Assembly (NCBI RefSeq): GCF_048571125.1 | Contig: NZ_CP182343.1 | Span: 1,922,001-1,986,000 of the forward strand | Length of the DNA stretch: 64,000 nt | Direction of reading: 5' to 3' | DNA from: Arcobacter siniprincipis | GTDB lineage: Bacteria; Campylobacterota; Campylobacteria; Campylobacterales; Arcobacteraceae | In this document: positions 16,763-24,656 of the stretch, one piece after another | How positions within the stretch are numbered: the first letter of the stretch is position 1 | How the letters are laid out: every line of letters begins with the position of its first letter | Position numbers and translations under genes: made by a program | Notes under the pieces: generated by a model | Told to the model about the DNA's origin: nothing | Databases searched by the model: none | Seen by the model: the letters and a program-made list of their open reading frames with translations, nothing else

Positions 16763-18022
16763 TTAAATCATTTGTGATAACTCTTCTTTATAAGCTGTTA
16801 AATCAAAATCTTTTATTCTTGCAACCCCAGATTCTACAGCCGCATTTGCAACTGCACTAGAAATTTCAACAATAAGTCTTTTATCAAATGGTTTAGGAAT
16901 AATATAATCTTTTGAAAATGCTAAATGATCTCCAAATATTGCTTTTACTTCAGCAGGTACTGTTTTTTTAGCTAAATCAGCAATAGCATATGCTGCTGCT
17001 TTTTTCATTTGCATATTTATTTTTTTAGCTTGAACATCAAGTGCTCCTCTAAAAATAAATGGAAAACCAAGTACATTGTTTATTTGGTTATTAAAATCAC
17101 TTCTTCCTGTTCCAACAATTGCTTTATCTCTGATTTTTAATATATCTTCAGGAAAAAGTTCAGGTGTTGGATTTGCTAGGGCAAATACAATTGGTTCATC
17201 AGCCATAAGAGCAATATGTTCTTGGGTAAATGTTCCAGGTTTAGATAAGCCTAAAACAACATCCGCATCTCTAAAAGCTTCTAATTTAGTCATTGATTCT
17301 TTTATAGAAAATTCTTTTTTATACTTATTTAAATCACTTCTACCATCATGAATAACTCCTTTAGAATCACACATAATAATATTTTGTACTCCAACTGCTT
17401 TATACATTCTCGCACAAGAAATAGCAGCTGCCCCAGCTCCCATAACTATAACTTTTAAGTCTTCTAGTTTTTTATCAATAATTTCACAAGCATTTATTAA
17501 CCCAGCTGTTGTAATAATAGCTGTTCCATGTTGATCATCATGCATTACAGGAATATCAACTTCATCAATAAGTCTTCTTTCTATTTCAAAACACTCAGGT
17601 GATTTTATATCTTCAAGATTTATTCCCCCAAAAGTTGGCGATATAGCTTTACAAATAGATACAAACTTTTCAACATCAGTTTCATCAACTTCAATATCAA
17701 ATGAATCAACAGCTGCAAATTTTTTAAATAATACAGACTTTCCTTCCATTACTGGTTTTGATGCAACTGCCCCAATGTCACCAAGCCCAAGTACAGCTGT
17801 ACCATTTGATATTACAGCTACAAGATTCTTTTTAGCTGTATATTTAAATGCATTATCTGGATCTTTTTCAATTTCCAAACAAGGAAAAGCAACTCCAGGT
17901 GTATATGCTAAAGCCAAATCTCTTTGTGTCCCAAGTTTTGTTGTAGTCCCAATTTCTAATTTTCCTGGTTTAGGAAATTGGTGGTAATCTAAAGCTTCCT
18001 CTTTAGTTACAGGTTTACTCAT
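16763..18022 (-). CDS. maeB: Malic enzyme (oxaloacetate-decarboxylating malate dehydrogenase), short MaeB type
   Basis: Oxidative decarboxylation of malate to pyruvate with NAD(P). The N-terminal domain has the substrate segment ALAYTPGVAFPCLEI and catalytic lysine region AVASKPVMEGKSVLFK; VPVMHDDQHGTAI-type metal ligands follow (IPVMHDDQHGTAII), then the nucleotide-binding VMGAGAAAISCARM. The 419 residues lack the C-terminal phosphotransacetylase-like domain of enterobacterial MaeB. GGAG precedes ATG at 18022. It is a single-gene unit, with a dyad in its upstream region. Confidence 0.92.
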   Translation of the reverse strand: MSKPVTKEEALDYHQFPKPGKLEIGTTTKLGTQRDLALAYTPGVAFPCLEIEKDPDNAFKYTAKKNLVAVISNGTAVLGLGDIGAVASKPVMEGKSVLFKKFAAVDSFDIEVDETDVEKFVSICKAISPTFGGINLEDIKSPECFEIERRLIDEVDIPVMHDDQHGTAIITTAGLINACEIIDKKLEDLKVIVMGAGAAAISCARMYKAVGVQNIIMCDSKGVIHDGRSDLNKYKKEFSIKESMTKLEAFRDADVVLGLSKPGTFTQEHIALMADEPIVFALANPTPELFPEDILKIRDKAIVGTGRSDFNNQINNVLGFPFIFRGALDVQAKKINMQMKKAAAYAIADLAKKTVPAEVKAIFGDHLAFSKDYIIPKPFDKRLIVEISSAVANAAVESGVARIKDFDLTAYKEELSQMI

Positions 18023-18040
18023 AAATAACTCCTTTATCTA

Positions 18041-18067
18041 TTTCGATGAAATTGTAACCTATCGAAA
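18041..18067 (-). promoter_or_regulatory. Inverted repeat in the malic enzyme leader
   Basis: TTTCGAT (18041-18047) and ATCGAAA (18061-18067) form a 7-bp inverted repeat with 13 bases between, about 20-45 bases upstream of the start codon. A TATAAT hexamer on the minus strand lies just upstream of it (about 18075-18085). It could be an operator near the transcription start. Confidence 0.3.
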
Positions 18068-18171
18068 CTTAAAAATTATATTTTCTAGTTCTTAATATGA
18101 TTTTTATCTACAATTAAGCTATTTTTACATTATTTATACATAATTACTACATTATTTTTACACATTCAGTT

Positions 18172-18843
18172 TTATTTTATAATTCCGATTATTGAAAACC
18201 TTCCACAATTTTTATCTTTTCTATATGAAAAAAAATCTTCTCCGGAACACTTTGTACAAATATTTGATACTTCAATATTAAAAATTCCAATATCATTTAA
18301 TTGTTTTATATTTATTCCTTGTAAATCTAGATATCTATTTTGGCAAAATTCTTTTCCAAAAGATTTTATGGCAATAGTTTCTAGTTCTTCTGATACTTCA
18401 TAACAACATTTTTGTATAGAAGGTCCTAAATATACAAAGATATCTTTAGCCTTGCAACCTAACTCTTCTATCATCTTAATTGCTGTTTTTTGAACTATAT
18501 TTAAAAAAGTAGAATTTCTTCCAGCATGTACAACTGCTATTATTTTTTTATTTTCATCACTTAAAAATATAGGAATACAATCAGCAACCATAACCATAAT
18601 TGGGAGATTTTTTTCTTTTGTAATCAACGCATCACAATTATCAATTAATAAAGGAGAATTCAAATCTACAATTTCAATATTATCTGCATGCACCTGATTC
18701 ATATATCTAAGTTTTGAGATATCGAAATTATGTTTTTTAGATAATTTTAATCTATTATTATCAACACAGCTTTTTTTATCATTTACATGATATGCCATAT
18801 TCCCGTCTATTATTGTAGTTGTAAACTTTAAAATAGTGTTCAT
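18172..18843 (-). CDS. pgeF: Peptidoglycan editing factor PgeF (YfiH / laccase-domain family)
   Basis: Cytosolic zinc enzyme of the YfiH family, which removes L-Ser-containing muropeptide errors (formerly annotated polyphenol oxidase). Hallmarks are MNQVHADNI, VMVADCIPIFL and VVHAGRNSTFLNI (here AGRNST replaces the common AGWRGT), the cysteine-rich end CTKCSGEDFFSYRKDKNCGRFSIIG, and LGPSIQKCCYEVSEEL. Length 223 is near the family norm. Monocistronic, divergent from aroE with a gap of about 100 bases. Confidence 0.88.
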   Translation of the reverse strand: MNTILKFTTTIIDGNMAYHVNDKKSCVDNNRLKLSKKHNFDISKLRYMNQVHADNIEIVDLNSPLLIDNCDALITKEKNLPIMVMVADCIPIFLSDENKKIIAVVHAGRNSTFLNIVQKTAIKMIEELGCKAKDIFVYLGPSIQKCCYEVSEELETIAIKSFGKEFCQNRYLDLQGINIKQLNDIGIFNIEVSNICTKCSGEDFFSYRKDKNCGRFSIIGIIK

Positions 18844-18942
18844 ATTTTCCCCAAATTCTTTTTATATCAATTTATCATAATTTTTTTAATATCCTCTTAT
18901 TTTTCTTTGGGTAGAATGTCCCTCTTTATTTTAAGGAAATCA

Positions 18943-19749
18943 ATGTCACAAGAAAAAGAAAAATTTTTAATATTTGGTAACCCTGTTGAACACTCAAAAT
19001 CTCCTCAAATGCACAATAGTGCTTTTGACCATCTAAACATTAACTCTTATTATGATAAATATTTATTAACAGATGGAAAAAAGATAAAAGATACATTCAA
19101 CCACGAAAATGCGAAAGGAGCTAACATAACAGTTCCCTTCAAAGAAGAAGCATTTAGACAAGCAGACGAAGTTGTTGGAATAGCAAATGAAATTGAAGCT
19201 GTAAATACTTATGTAAAAAAAGACAATAAAGTATTTGCTTACAATACAGATGCTCCTGGATTTATGAAAGCCATAAAAGATTTTGGTAAAATCAATTCTG
19301 TTCTTATTTTGGGTGCAGGTGGCACGGCAAAAGCCATTGCCATGGCTTTAAAAGAAGAAAATATAGAAGTTAGAATTCTAAATAGAAGTGCAGAAAAACT
19401 TGTATTTTTTAAAACACAAGGTTTTAAAACATATACGTGGGGTAACTTTCAAATGAATCATTATGATTTAATTGTAAACTCAACAAGTGCTGGATTAAAA
19501 GATGAAGATTATCCAATCAAAAAAACTACCTTAGAAAGTATATTTTTAAATGCAAAATTTGCTTTTGACTGTATTTATGGAAAAGAAACTCCATTTTTAA
19601 AACTTGCACAATTAGAAGGATTAAAAGTAAAAGATGGTGAAGATATGCTTCTTTATCAAGGTGTTTTAGCCCTTGAACTTTTTACTGATACTACTTTAGA
19701 TAATCAAACTATAGAAATTATGAGAAAAGCACTTAAAGAAGAAAATTAG
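18943..19749 (+). CDS. aroE: Shikimate dehydrogenase AroE
   Basis: NADPH-dependent reduction of 3-dehydroshikimate in chorismate synthesis. FGNPVEHSKSPQMHNSAF binds shikimate; NITVPFKEEAF contains the catalytic lysine; LILGAGGTAKAIAMAL is the nucleotide-binding loop followed by NRSAEKL; the C-terminal MLLYQGVLALELFT is conserved. I place the start at ATG 18943 because AAGGAAATCA precedes it; an upstream in-frame TTG at 18907 has no ribosome site and would add 12 unlike residues. Normal length (268). Confidence 0.93.
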   Translation: MSQEKEKFLIFGNPVEHSKSPQMHNSAFDHLNINSYYDKYLLTDGKKIKDTFNHENAKGANITVPFKEEAFRQADEVVGIANEIEAVNTYVKKDNKVFAYNTDAPGFMKAIKDFGKINSVLILGAGGTAKAIAMALKEENIEVRILNRSAEKLVFFKTQGFKTYTWGNFQMNHYDLIVNSTSAGLKDEDYPIKKTTLESIFLNAKFAFDCIYGKETPFLKLAQLEGLKVKDGEDMLLYQGVLALELFTDTTLDNQTIEIMRKALKEEN

Positions 19750-19760
19750 TTTTCTTCTTT
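19735..19760. terminator. Bidirectional terminator between aroE and the YheO-type regulator gene
   Basis: A perfect 11-bp stem (19735-19745 with 19750-19760) and a 4-base loop holding the aroE stop codon. The arms are A-rich and T-rich, so each strand ends in a T-rich tail. The two genes converge here. Confidence 0.65.
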
Positions 19761-20406
19761 ATCTTTTCCCTTTTATAGTATCTAAATAACTATATACGGT
19801 TACTTTTGAAACACCCATAAAGTTTGCAACTTTATCTATAGAGCCTTTTACTAAAAAAATACCTTTCTCATCCATAAATCTAATAATTTCTAAGCTTTTT
19901 TTTCTTGTTAGTTTTTCATTATTTTTAACTGTGTTTTTAAATATTTGTTCTATGATATTATCAAGTGTACTCATAATATCTTGATCAAGTATATATTCTT
20001 CTTGTTTTTTCATATTTTCAGTTGAAGATGTATTTCCCAAAAATCCTTGTAACTCTTCTTGTAAAAGATGAGATAAAGTCAAATCATAATTAAGACATAA
20101 CATACCTATTACTGCATCTTTTTCATCGCGAATCAAGGCTGATGAAGATTTGATCTTTTTCCCATCTTCTGTTTCAAAAAAATAATTAACTACATAATCA
20201 TCTTTAAAATCTTTATTAAGCAAAACCATTTTTATAAGGTGGTCAAAACTTTGACCAACTTTTCTACCTGTAACATCTCCATTTGCTGCATAAACTACAG
20301 AATTTTGAGGTTGTGTTAAATCATGTAACACAACTTCACAACTTTTTCCAAAAGTTTTTACAATTAAGTTTGCGATTGGTATATAAGCTTTAAGAATTAA
20401 ATTCAT
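19759..20406 (-). CDS. YheO/DauR-type transcriptional regulator (PAS-like domain plus HTH)
   Basis: DNA-binding regulator with an N-terminal YheO-like PAS domain (about residues 5-115; YIPIANLIVKTFGKSCEVVLHDL and VIGMLCLNYDL are typical) and a C-terminal helix-turn-helix (about 165-213; SIDKVANFMGVSKVTVYSYL). DauR, the best known member, controls D-arginine catabolism. It is the last gene of an operon with a RidA protein and a threonine-synthase-like enzyme, so it probably responds to an amino acid handled by that enzyme and may bind the paired operators at 21967-22014. Ligand unknown. Confidence 0.82.
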   Translation of the reverse strand: MNLILKAYIPIANLIVKTFGKSCEVVLHDLTQPQNSVVYAANGDVTGRKVGQSFDHLIKMVLLNKDFKDDYVVNYFFETEDGKKIKSSSALIRDEKDAVIGMLCLNYDLTLSHLLQEELQGFLGNTSSTENMKKQEEYILDQDIMSTLDNIIEQIFKNTVKNNEKLTRKKSLEIIRFMDEKGIFLVKGSIDKVANFMGVSKVTVYSYLDTIKGKR

Positions 20407-20454
20407 AAAAGTCTCCTTCTCAAAATGTAATATATCAAAAAAATACTAAATTAT

Positions 20455-21549
20455 TTAATGATCAGATTTTAAACCAGCACCACACATAGAGATTAAACAA
20501 TCACTTAAAATTTCATTATCTTTACAATATTGTAAATAAGCAGCATATGAAGCAGCTGTTGTGTGCTCACAATAAATTCCTTTTGATGCAAGGATTTCTC
20601 TACTTCTAACAATCTCATCTTCTGGTGCAATAATTGTCTTTACGTTATACTTATAAATGTATTCCAAAACTTCTTCTCCTCTCATTGGTACACCAATTGC
20701 TATACCTTCCGCTAATGTAGACTTTGGAACTATTTTAGAAGGTTTTGATTCACTATTTTTTGTAGCTAATACAAAAGGGGGACAATACTCACTTTGTATA
20801 GCATAAATATTTGGCATTGATTCAATCAACTTACTTTCAAATAATTCTTCTAAAGCTTTAATCACACCAATAAATAAAGTCCCATTTCCTAAAGGAACAA
20901 ATATATTTTTAGGAATTCTATTTAATTGTTCATATACTTCATAAATATATGTTTTTGTTCCTTCATAAAAAAATGGATTATAGACATGATTTGCATAATA
21001 TTTCTTCTCTTCACTAACTTTCTTTCTACAAATGTCTGCACAATCATCTCTTGAACCAGGTGTTATATTTACTTTTGCATTATGAGATTTAATCATATTT
21101 ATTTTTTTAGGTGAAGTTCCTTTGGGAACAAATATTTCACACTCTATATCAGCTTTTGCACAATAAGCAGCCACACTATTTCCTGCATTTCCACTACTAT
21201 CTTGAACTACACTTTTTACTCCAATTGATTTACAATGAGCTATTAACATAGCTGCACCTCTATCTTTAAAAGATAATGTTGGCATAAAATAATCCATTTT
21301 TAATAATACATTTTCATCAAATTTAATTACAGGAGTCATTCCTTCACCAAGAGTGATATCTTTCCAGCTATCATCGATTATTGGCATAAACTTTCTATAA
21401 CGAAATAGTCCCCATGTATTTTTATCTACAAGTTCCAAATCAAATTTAGGTGCGTTAAACTGCAACTTCCATAATCCACCACAATCGCATTTTGATTTTT
21501 GAGATGTTACATCTTCTATTTTTTTACATTTGCTACAAATATATTTCAT
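20455..21549 (-). CDS. Threonine-synthase-like PLP-dependent enzyme (fold type II)
   Basis: PLP enzyme of the tryptophan-synthase-beta superfamily. An N-terminal zinc-ribbon-like CSKCKKIE and CDCGGLW is typical of one threonine synthase class. The PLP lysine is in TLSFKDRGAAM; SSGNAGNSVAAYCAKA forms the phosphate and substrate loop; PLGNGTLFIGV is the glycine-rich loop. Length is 364. The context (RidA upstream, DauR-like regulator downstream) suggests a lyase or deaminase that releases an enamine or imine rather than biosynthetic ThrC. Which amino acid it uses cannot be read. Confidence 0.75.
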   Translation of the reverse strand: MKYICSKCKKIEDVTSQKSKCDCGGLWKLQFNAPKFDLELVDKNTWGLFRYRKFMPIIDDSWKDITLGEGMTPVIKFDENVLLKMDYFMPTLSFKDRGAAMLIAHCKSIGVKSVVQDSSGNAGNSVAAYCAKADIECEIFVPKGTSPKKINMIKSHNAKVNITPGSRDDCADICRKKVSEEKKYYANHVYNPFFYEGTKTYIYEVYEQLNRIPKNIFVPLGNGTLFIGVIKALEELFESKLIESMPNIYAIQSEYCPPFVLATKNSESKPSKIVPKSTLAEGIAIGVPMRGEEVLEYIYKYNVKTIIAPEDEIVRSREILASKGIYCEHTTAASYAAYLQYCKDNEILSDCLISMCGAGLKSDH

Positions 21550-21560
21550 TAAGTACTCCT

Positions 21561-21938
21561 TTATTTACAAGTAGCTATAACATCAACTTCAACTTTAAAT
21601 CCAAAGTGAAGTCTTGGCAAGGCAATAATAGTACGCGCTGGTGTATGCTCTGCAAAGAAATTACTATAAATTTCATCAACAGTAGACCATTTGTCTAAAT
21701 CATTAATATAAACATTCACTTTTAAAACTTTTTCTTTACAAGAACCTGCTTCTTTTAGAATTAATTCTATATTACTCAAAACTTGTTTTAGCTCTTCAGA
21801 CATTGTTCCAAATTTCTTTTCACCAGTATTTGGATCAATTGAAAATTGTCCTGATAAATATACTCTATTGTCTTCTATTAAGCTCAAAGCATAATGACCA
21901 TTTGCCTTTAAACTTTTAATTTTATTTATAGTTTTCAA
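21561..21938 (-). CDS. RidA-family (YjgF/YER057c/UK114) enamine/imine deaminase
   Basis: Trimeric enzyme that hydrolyses reactive 2-aminoacrylate or iminobutyrate released by PLP enzymes. Visible features: RVYLSGQFSIDPNTGE near the N-terminus, LSNIELILKEAGS, KVNVYINDLDKW, and the active-site arginine in HTPARTIIALPRL followed by VEVDVIATCK. At 125 residues it is typical. It is the first gene of the operon, 11 bases before the threonine-synthase-like gene, and its promoter is unusually well defined (21965-21993). Confidence 0.87.
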   Translation of the reverse strand: MKTINKIKSLKANGHYALSLIEDNRVYLSGQFSIDPNTGEKKFGTMSEELKQVLSNIELILKEAGSCKEKVLKVNVYINDLDKWSTVDEIYSNFFAEHTPARTIIALPRLHFGFKVEVDVIATCK

Positions 21939-21964
21939 AATAATTCCTTTTAAATTTTATTCTA

Positions 21965-21993
21965 ATTGTATAATTTTTTATACAAAATGTCAA
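21965..21993 (-). promoter_or_regulatory. Sigma-70-type promoter of the ridA operon
   Basis: Read on the minus strand: TTGACA (-35, bases 21993-21988), exactly 17 bases, then TACAAT (-10, bases 21970-21965). This is a near-consensus sigma-70 promoter, with transcription expected to start about 20 bases before the ridA ATG. Confidence 0.75.
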
Positions 21994-22014
21994 TTTTATA
22001 TAAAAAATTATACA
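21967..22014. promoter_or_regulatory. Paired palindromic operators in the ridA promoter
   Basis: Two 16-base copies in inverted orientation, 21967-21982 and 21999-22014, 32 bases centre to centre (about three helical turns). Each copy is itself near-palindromic (TATAA-type arms around an A/T core; the full form is GTATAA-N4-TTATAC). One copy fills the promoter spacer and overlaps -10, the other lies just upstream of -35, as expected for a repressor, plausibly the DauR-like product of the same operon. Confidence 0.55.
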
Positions 22015-22280
22015 TTAAATAAATAAAATAGGATGTAAAATGTTTGATTTAAATTTGACTTAAATCTAAAAAAATTTGGACAATAATTTTAGATTGATTT
22101 ATAGTATATCTGCAACAACCAGTTATATTATAATGGGATGGAATATTAAAAATCTATCAATTTAATAAACATGTTATATCTTAATAACTGTATTGCTTAT
22201 ATTATTTAGTTAGTGTCAAGGAGAATGTTTTTACACCATATGGAGTAAAATTAGCTTATAAATTAAATATAAATAGTTAA

Positions 22281-22309
22281 AATGGTATTAGGTTAAACCC
22301 AATACCATT
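22281..22309 (-). terminator. Terminator of the PPIase/hao transcript
   Basis: Inverted repeat AATGGTATT (22281-22289) with AATACCATT (22301-22309), extended inside by GGT/ACC pairing. It lies 12 bases beyond the PPIase stop. The minus-strand tail is TTAACTATTT, a weak U-tract. Confidence 0.5.
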
Positions 22310-22320
22310 AAATATTTTTA

Positions 22321-23217
22321 CTAATTTAAGATCTTTATAGTTGCGCTTTCTTTAAGTTCTCTTATTTTATTCATTGCCCAAGCTTTTACACTTTTTTGCA
22401 CATATTCTTCTTTTACTTTATCTTTTACCCCTTCAAAAGTACTATTATATTCAGGGATATCATTTAATACATAAAAGATTTCATAACCAAATTCAGTTTT
22501 TACTGCATTGTCAGTGAAAAAACCTCTTTTCTTATCTTTTAAAATTGGACTTAATTCACTATTTAATACAGACAAAGGTATTTTTCCAAAATAACCACTA
22601 TTTTTAGCAGTTGGAGCCAATGAATATTTTTTTGCAAGTATTGAAAACTCTTGAAGTATATCTTTTGCATTTTGTAATTTTTTTATAATTTCTTTAGCTA
22701 AAGATAGTTTTTCAACTACTATACTTAAAAGTTCAATTTGTGCTGGCGTATCATATTTATATTTTGTATCCATGTAATATTTTTCTAGTTCTTTATCACT
22801 TGGTGCTAATTGTTCAGCTCTTTGAGTGAGTAAAAAATCAAATGCCAATAAACCTTTTTTACTGTTTAGTTGCTCTTGAGTATAACCTTTTACATTTTTT
22901 TGTTTAATTACATCTGCAAGATTGTTATTATCTTTTTTATTATCATTCTCATCTGACATTTTTAAAATATGATTTAGTACTTTTTTAAACTCTTCACTTT
23001 TTATAATATCAGTTTTTAGGGCATAATCACTTGCCAATCTTTTTTCAATTAGTTTATTGACAATATTTTTTTGTGTTTCTTTATCTAAAGTTTTAAAATT
23101 ACTTGGAGCAACTTGTGTTGTAACATTTTCTCCATTTACAACAGCCAAAATATCATTTCCATAAGTTGATGATATAAAAGACAAAATTATAGCTATAATA
23201 TATATTAATTTTTTCAC
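22321..23217 (-). CDS. Periplasmic peptidyl-prolyl cis-trans isomerase, parvulin (PpiC/SurA) type
   Basis: Foldase acting in the periplasm. A signal peptide (about residues 1-20) is followed by a SurA-like N-terminal helical domain (DILAVVNGENVTTQ opens it) and a parvulin domain at about 160-255, with SLAPTAKNSGYFGKIP and VKTEFGYEIFYV being the diagnostic lines. Length 298 is close to Cbf2/PEB4-type proteins of Campylobacter. It lies 64 bases after haoA in the same direction, separated by a hairpin without a U-tract, so it may be co-transcribed and help fold the multiheme proteins. Confidence 0.85.
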   Translation of the reverse strand: MKKLIYIIAIILSFISSTYGNDILAVVNGENVTTQVAPSNFKTLDKETQKNIVNKLIEKRLASDYALKTDIIKSEEFKKVLNHILKMSDENDNKKDNNNLADVIKQKNVKGYTQEQLNSKKGLLAFDFLLTQRAEQLAPSDKELEKYYMDTKYKYDTPAQIELLSIVVEKLSLAKEIIKKLQNAKDILQEFSILAKKYSLAPTAKNSGYFGKIPLSVLNSELSPILKDKKRGFFTDNAVKTEFGYEIFYVLNDIPEYNSTFEGVKDKVKEEYVQKSVKAWAMNKIRELKESATIKILN

Positions 23218-23236
23218 ATTTTACCCTTTTAGAATA

Positions 23237-23265
23237 TGTAGAAGGAGAATTTTCATCCTTCTACA
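23237..23265 (-). other. Intercistronic stem-loop between haoA and the PPIase gene
   Basis: A perfect 10-bp stem (23237-23246 with 23256-23265) with a 9-base loop. The minus-strand tail is TATTCTAAAAGGG, with no U-run, so it looks more like a processing or mRNA-stability element than a terminator. Confidence 0.45.
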
Positions 23266-23281
23266 CTAAATAAAAATCAAT

Positions 23282-24631
23282 TTATTCTTCGATTTTACCT
23301 GATTTAATTCTTTTTTCATAAATAATTTTAAGTTCTCTTATATCTTGTTGAACTTCAAATACTCCATGCCAATGAGCATAATCAGGAGCTCCCATTAGTG
23401 CACCTTGTCTCATTCTTCTACCTTCATGATGCCATAAATGATACCAAATTTTAAATGCTTTATCAGACCATTTATCTTTATGCATTAAACCTTTTTTAGT
23501 TAATTCATCTATCATTTTTTTAGCATCAATTGCATAAGTGTTATATAACTCAACATGTTTATCTGCCATATTGAAAAAGTTTTTAGTATGTGTTTTTGTA
23601 TGACAAGAGACACAAACTTGTTCCATTTCAGTACGCGCAGCAGTACTTCCATCTGGATTACCAGCTAAAGGATTACCTTTTGTGATTTTTCCATTCTCAA
23701 AATCTTTTACAGCAGTTTCATATCCACCTTCTCTTGTTTTAGAAATTGGCATCCATACATTCCATTTAAGTCGTTTACTCACATTATGAGTTGTTTTTAA
23801 ATTACCAATACCACTCATATGACAAGTAGCACAAGTAGGTGCTCTATAATCACCTGGTTCCCAAGCATCTGGTGCTGAATCATATTTCCATTTACTACCT
23901 TCACTATTAAAGATATGTCCATGCATTGAATTATTATATATTTCTATATCTGGATGATCAGGCCCTAAGTGACAAGATGCACAAGCGGCTGGTTTTCTTG
24001 CTTCTTCGATAGAAAATTTGTGTCCTGAGTGACAAGATTTACAATTACCTACACCACCATCTGGATAAACATTTCCAATACCATAATTTGGCCATGTTTC
24101 AGCAGTTGGTCTTTTATCTTTTCCAAGTTTAATAATTGAACCATGACATTGCATACAACCTGTTGCTTCTGGAGAGTGTTTTAAATCTGGATGATTTCTA
24201 CCCTCAAAGTACTCCATAAGTGATTTCATACCTTCTTTAGCTTGAATCTGAATAGCAGCTCTTGCATGACCACTTTGTTGAAACTCTTTTACTTCATTTG
24301 GATGGCATCTTTCACATGTTTTTGGACTTACCAATGATGATACAAAAATATCAGTACCTTTTATACCTTCACAATTTTGTGCTGCCATTGGATTATCTTT
24401 TTTAACACCATGACAGTCAATACAGCTCACACCTACATGTCCATGTCTACTCTCTTTCCAGTCATTTATATGACCAGGAGTTATTTTTGCATGACATTCA
24501 ACACAACTTTTTCCAGTCTCTGTTAAACCACGATCAACTTTTAAAGTTTTAACATTTGTTATATCTCCAACATTTGCTGCAAATGATAATAGTCCAAATG
24601 AAAGAAATATAAATAACATTCTTTTTAACAT
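23282..24631 (-). CDS. haoA: Octaheme cytochrome c, hydroxylamine-oxidoreductase family (epsilon-Hao)
   Basis: Periplasmic octaheme c protein of the Hao family; in Campylobacterota it is thought to work reductively (nitrite or hydroxylamine to ammonium) with a quinol-oxidising partner. With start ATG 24631, a signal peptide covers residues 1-19 and eight CxxCH sites begin at Cys43, 70, 106, 159, 197, 217, 267 and 340. The C-terminus has WHHEGRRMRQGALMG and DYAHWHG, typical of Hao. I prefer 24631 over the in-frame start at 24676 because AAGGAAG precedes it and the protein then begins with the signal peptide. The tyrosine cross-link of nitrifier enzymes cannot be assessed without alignment. Confidence 0.88.
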   Translation of the reverse strand: MLKRMLFIFLSFGLLSFAANVGDITNVKTLKVDRGLTETGKSCVECHAKITPGHINDWKESRHGHVGVSCIDCHGVKKDNPMAAQNCEGIKGTDIFVSSLVSPKTCERCHPNEVKEFQQSGHARAAIQIQAKEGMKSLMEYFEGRNHPDLKHSPEATGCMQCHGSIIKLGKDKRPTAETWPNYGIGNVYPDGGVGNCKSCHSGHKFSIEEARKPAACASCHLGPDHPDIEIYNNSMHGHIFNSEGSKWKYDSAPDAWEPGDYRAPTCATCHMSGIGNLKTTHNVSKRLKWNVWMPISKTREGGYETAVKDFENGKITKGNPLAGNPDGSTAARTEMEQVCVSCHTKTHTKNFFNMADKHVELYNTYAIDAKKMIDELTKKGLMHKDKWSDKAFKIWYHLWHHEGRRMRQGALMGAPDYAHWHGVFEVQQDIRELKIIYEKRIKSGKIEE

Positions 24632-24656
24632 TTTACTTCCTTTTTGTGTATCAAAT

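Larger units (their letters stand above)
21939..22320. other. Long intergenic region (382 bases): ridA promoter/operators, PPIase terminator, possible coding remnant
   Basis: The left part holds the ridA promoter and two operator copies. The right end holds the terminator of the PPIase gene (22281-22309). Between them, from about 22175 to 22280 on the + strand, a short open stretch reads ...ENVFTPYGVKLAYKLNINS then stop, which looks like the closing strand of an outer-membrane beta-barrel. There is no plausible start or body upstream, so it is at most a remnant. Confidence 0.4.

Noticed and set aside
18907..18942. Twelve-codon N-terminal extension of AroE from a TTG codon
   Set aside because: No ribosome site before the TTG, while AAGGAAATCA sits correctly before ATG 18943; the added residues have no counterpart in AroE.
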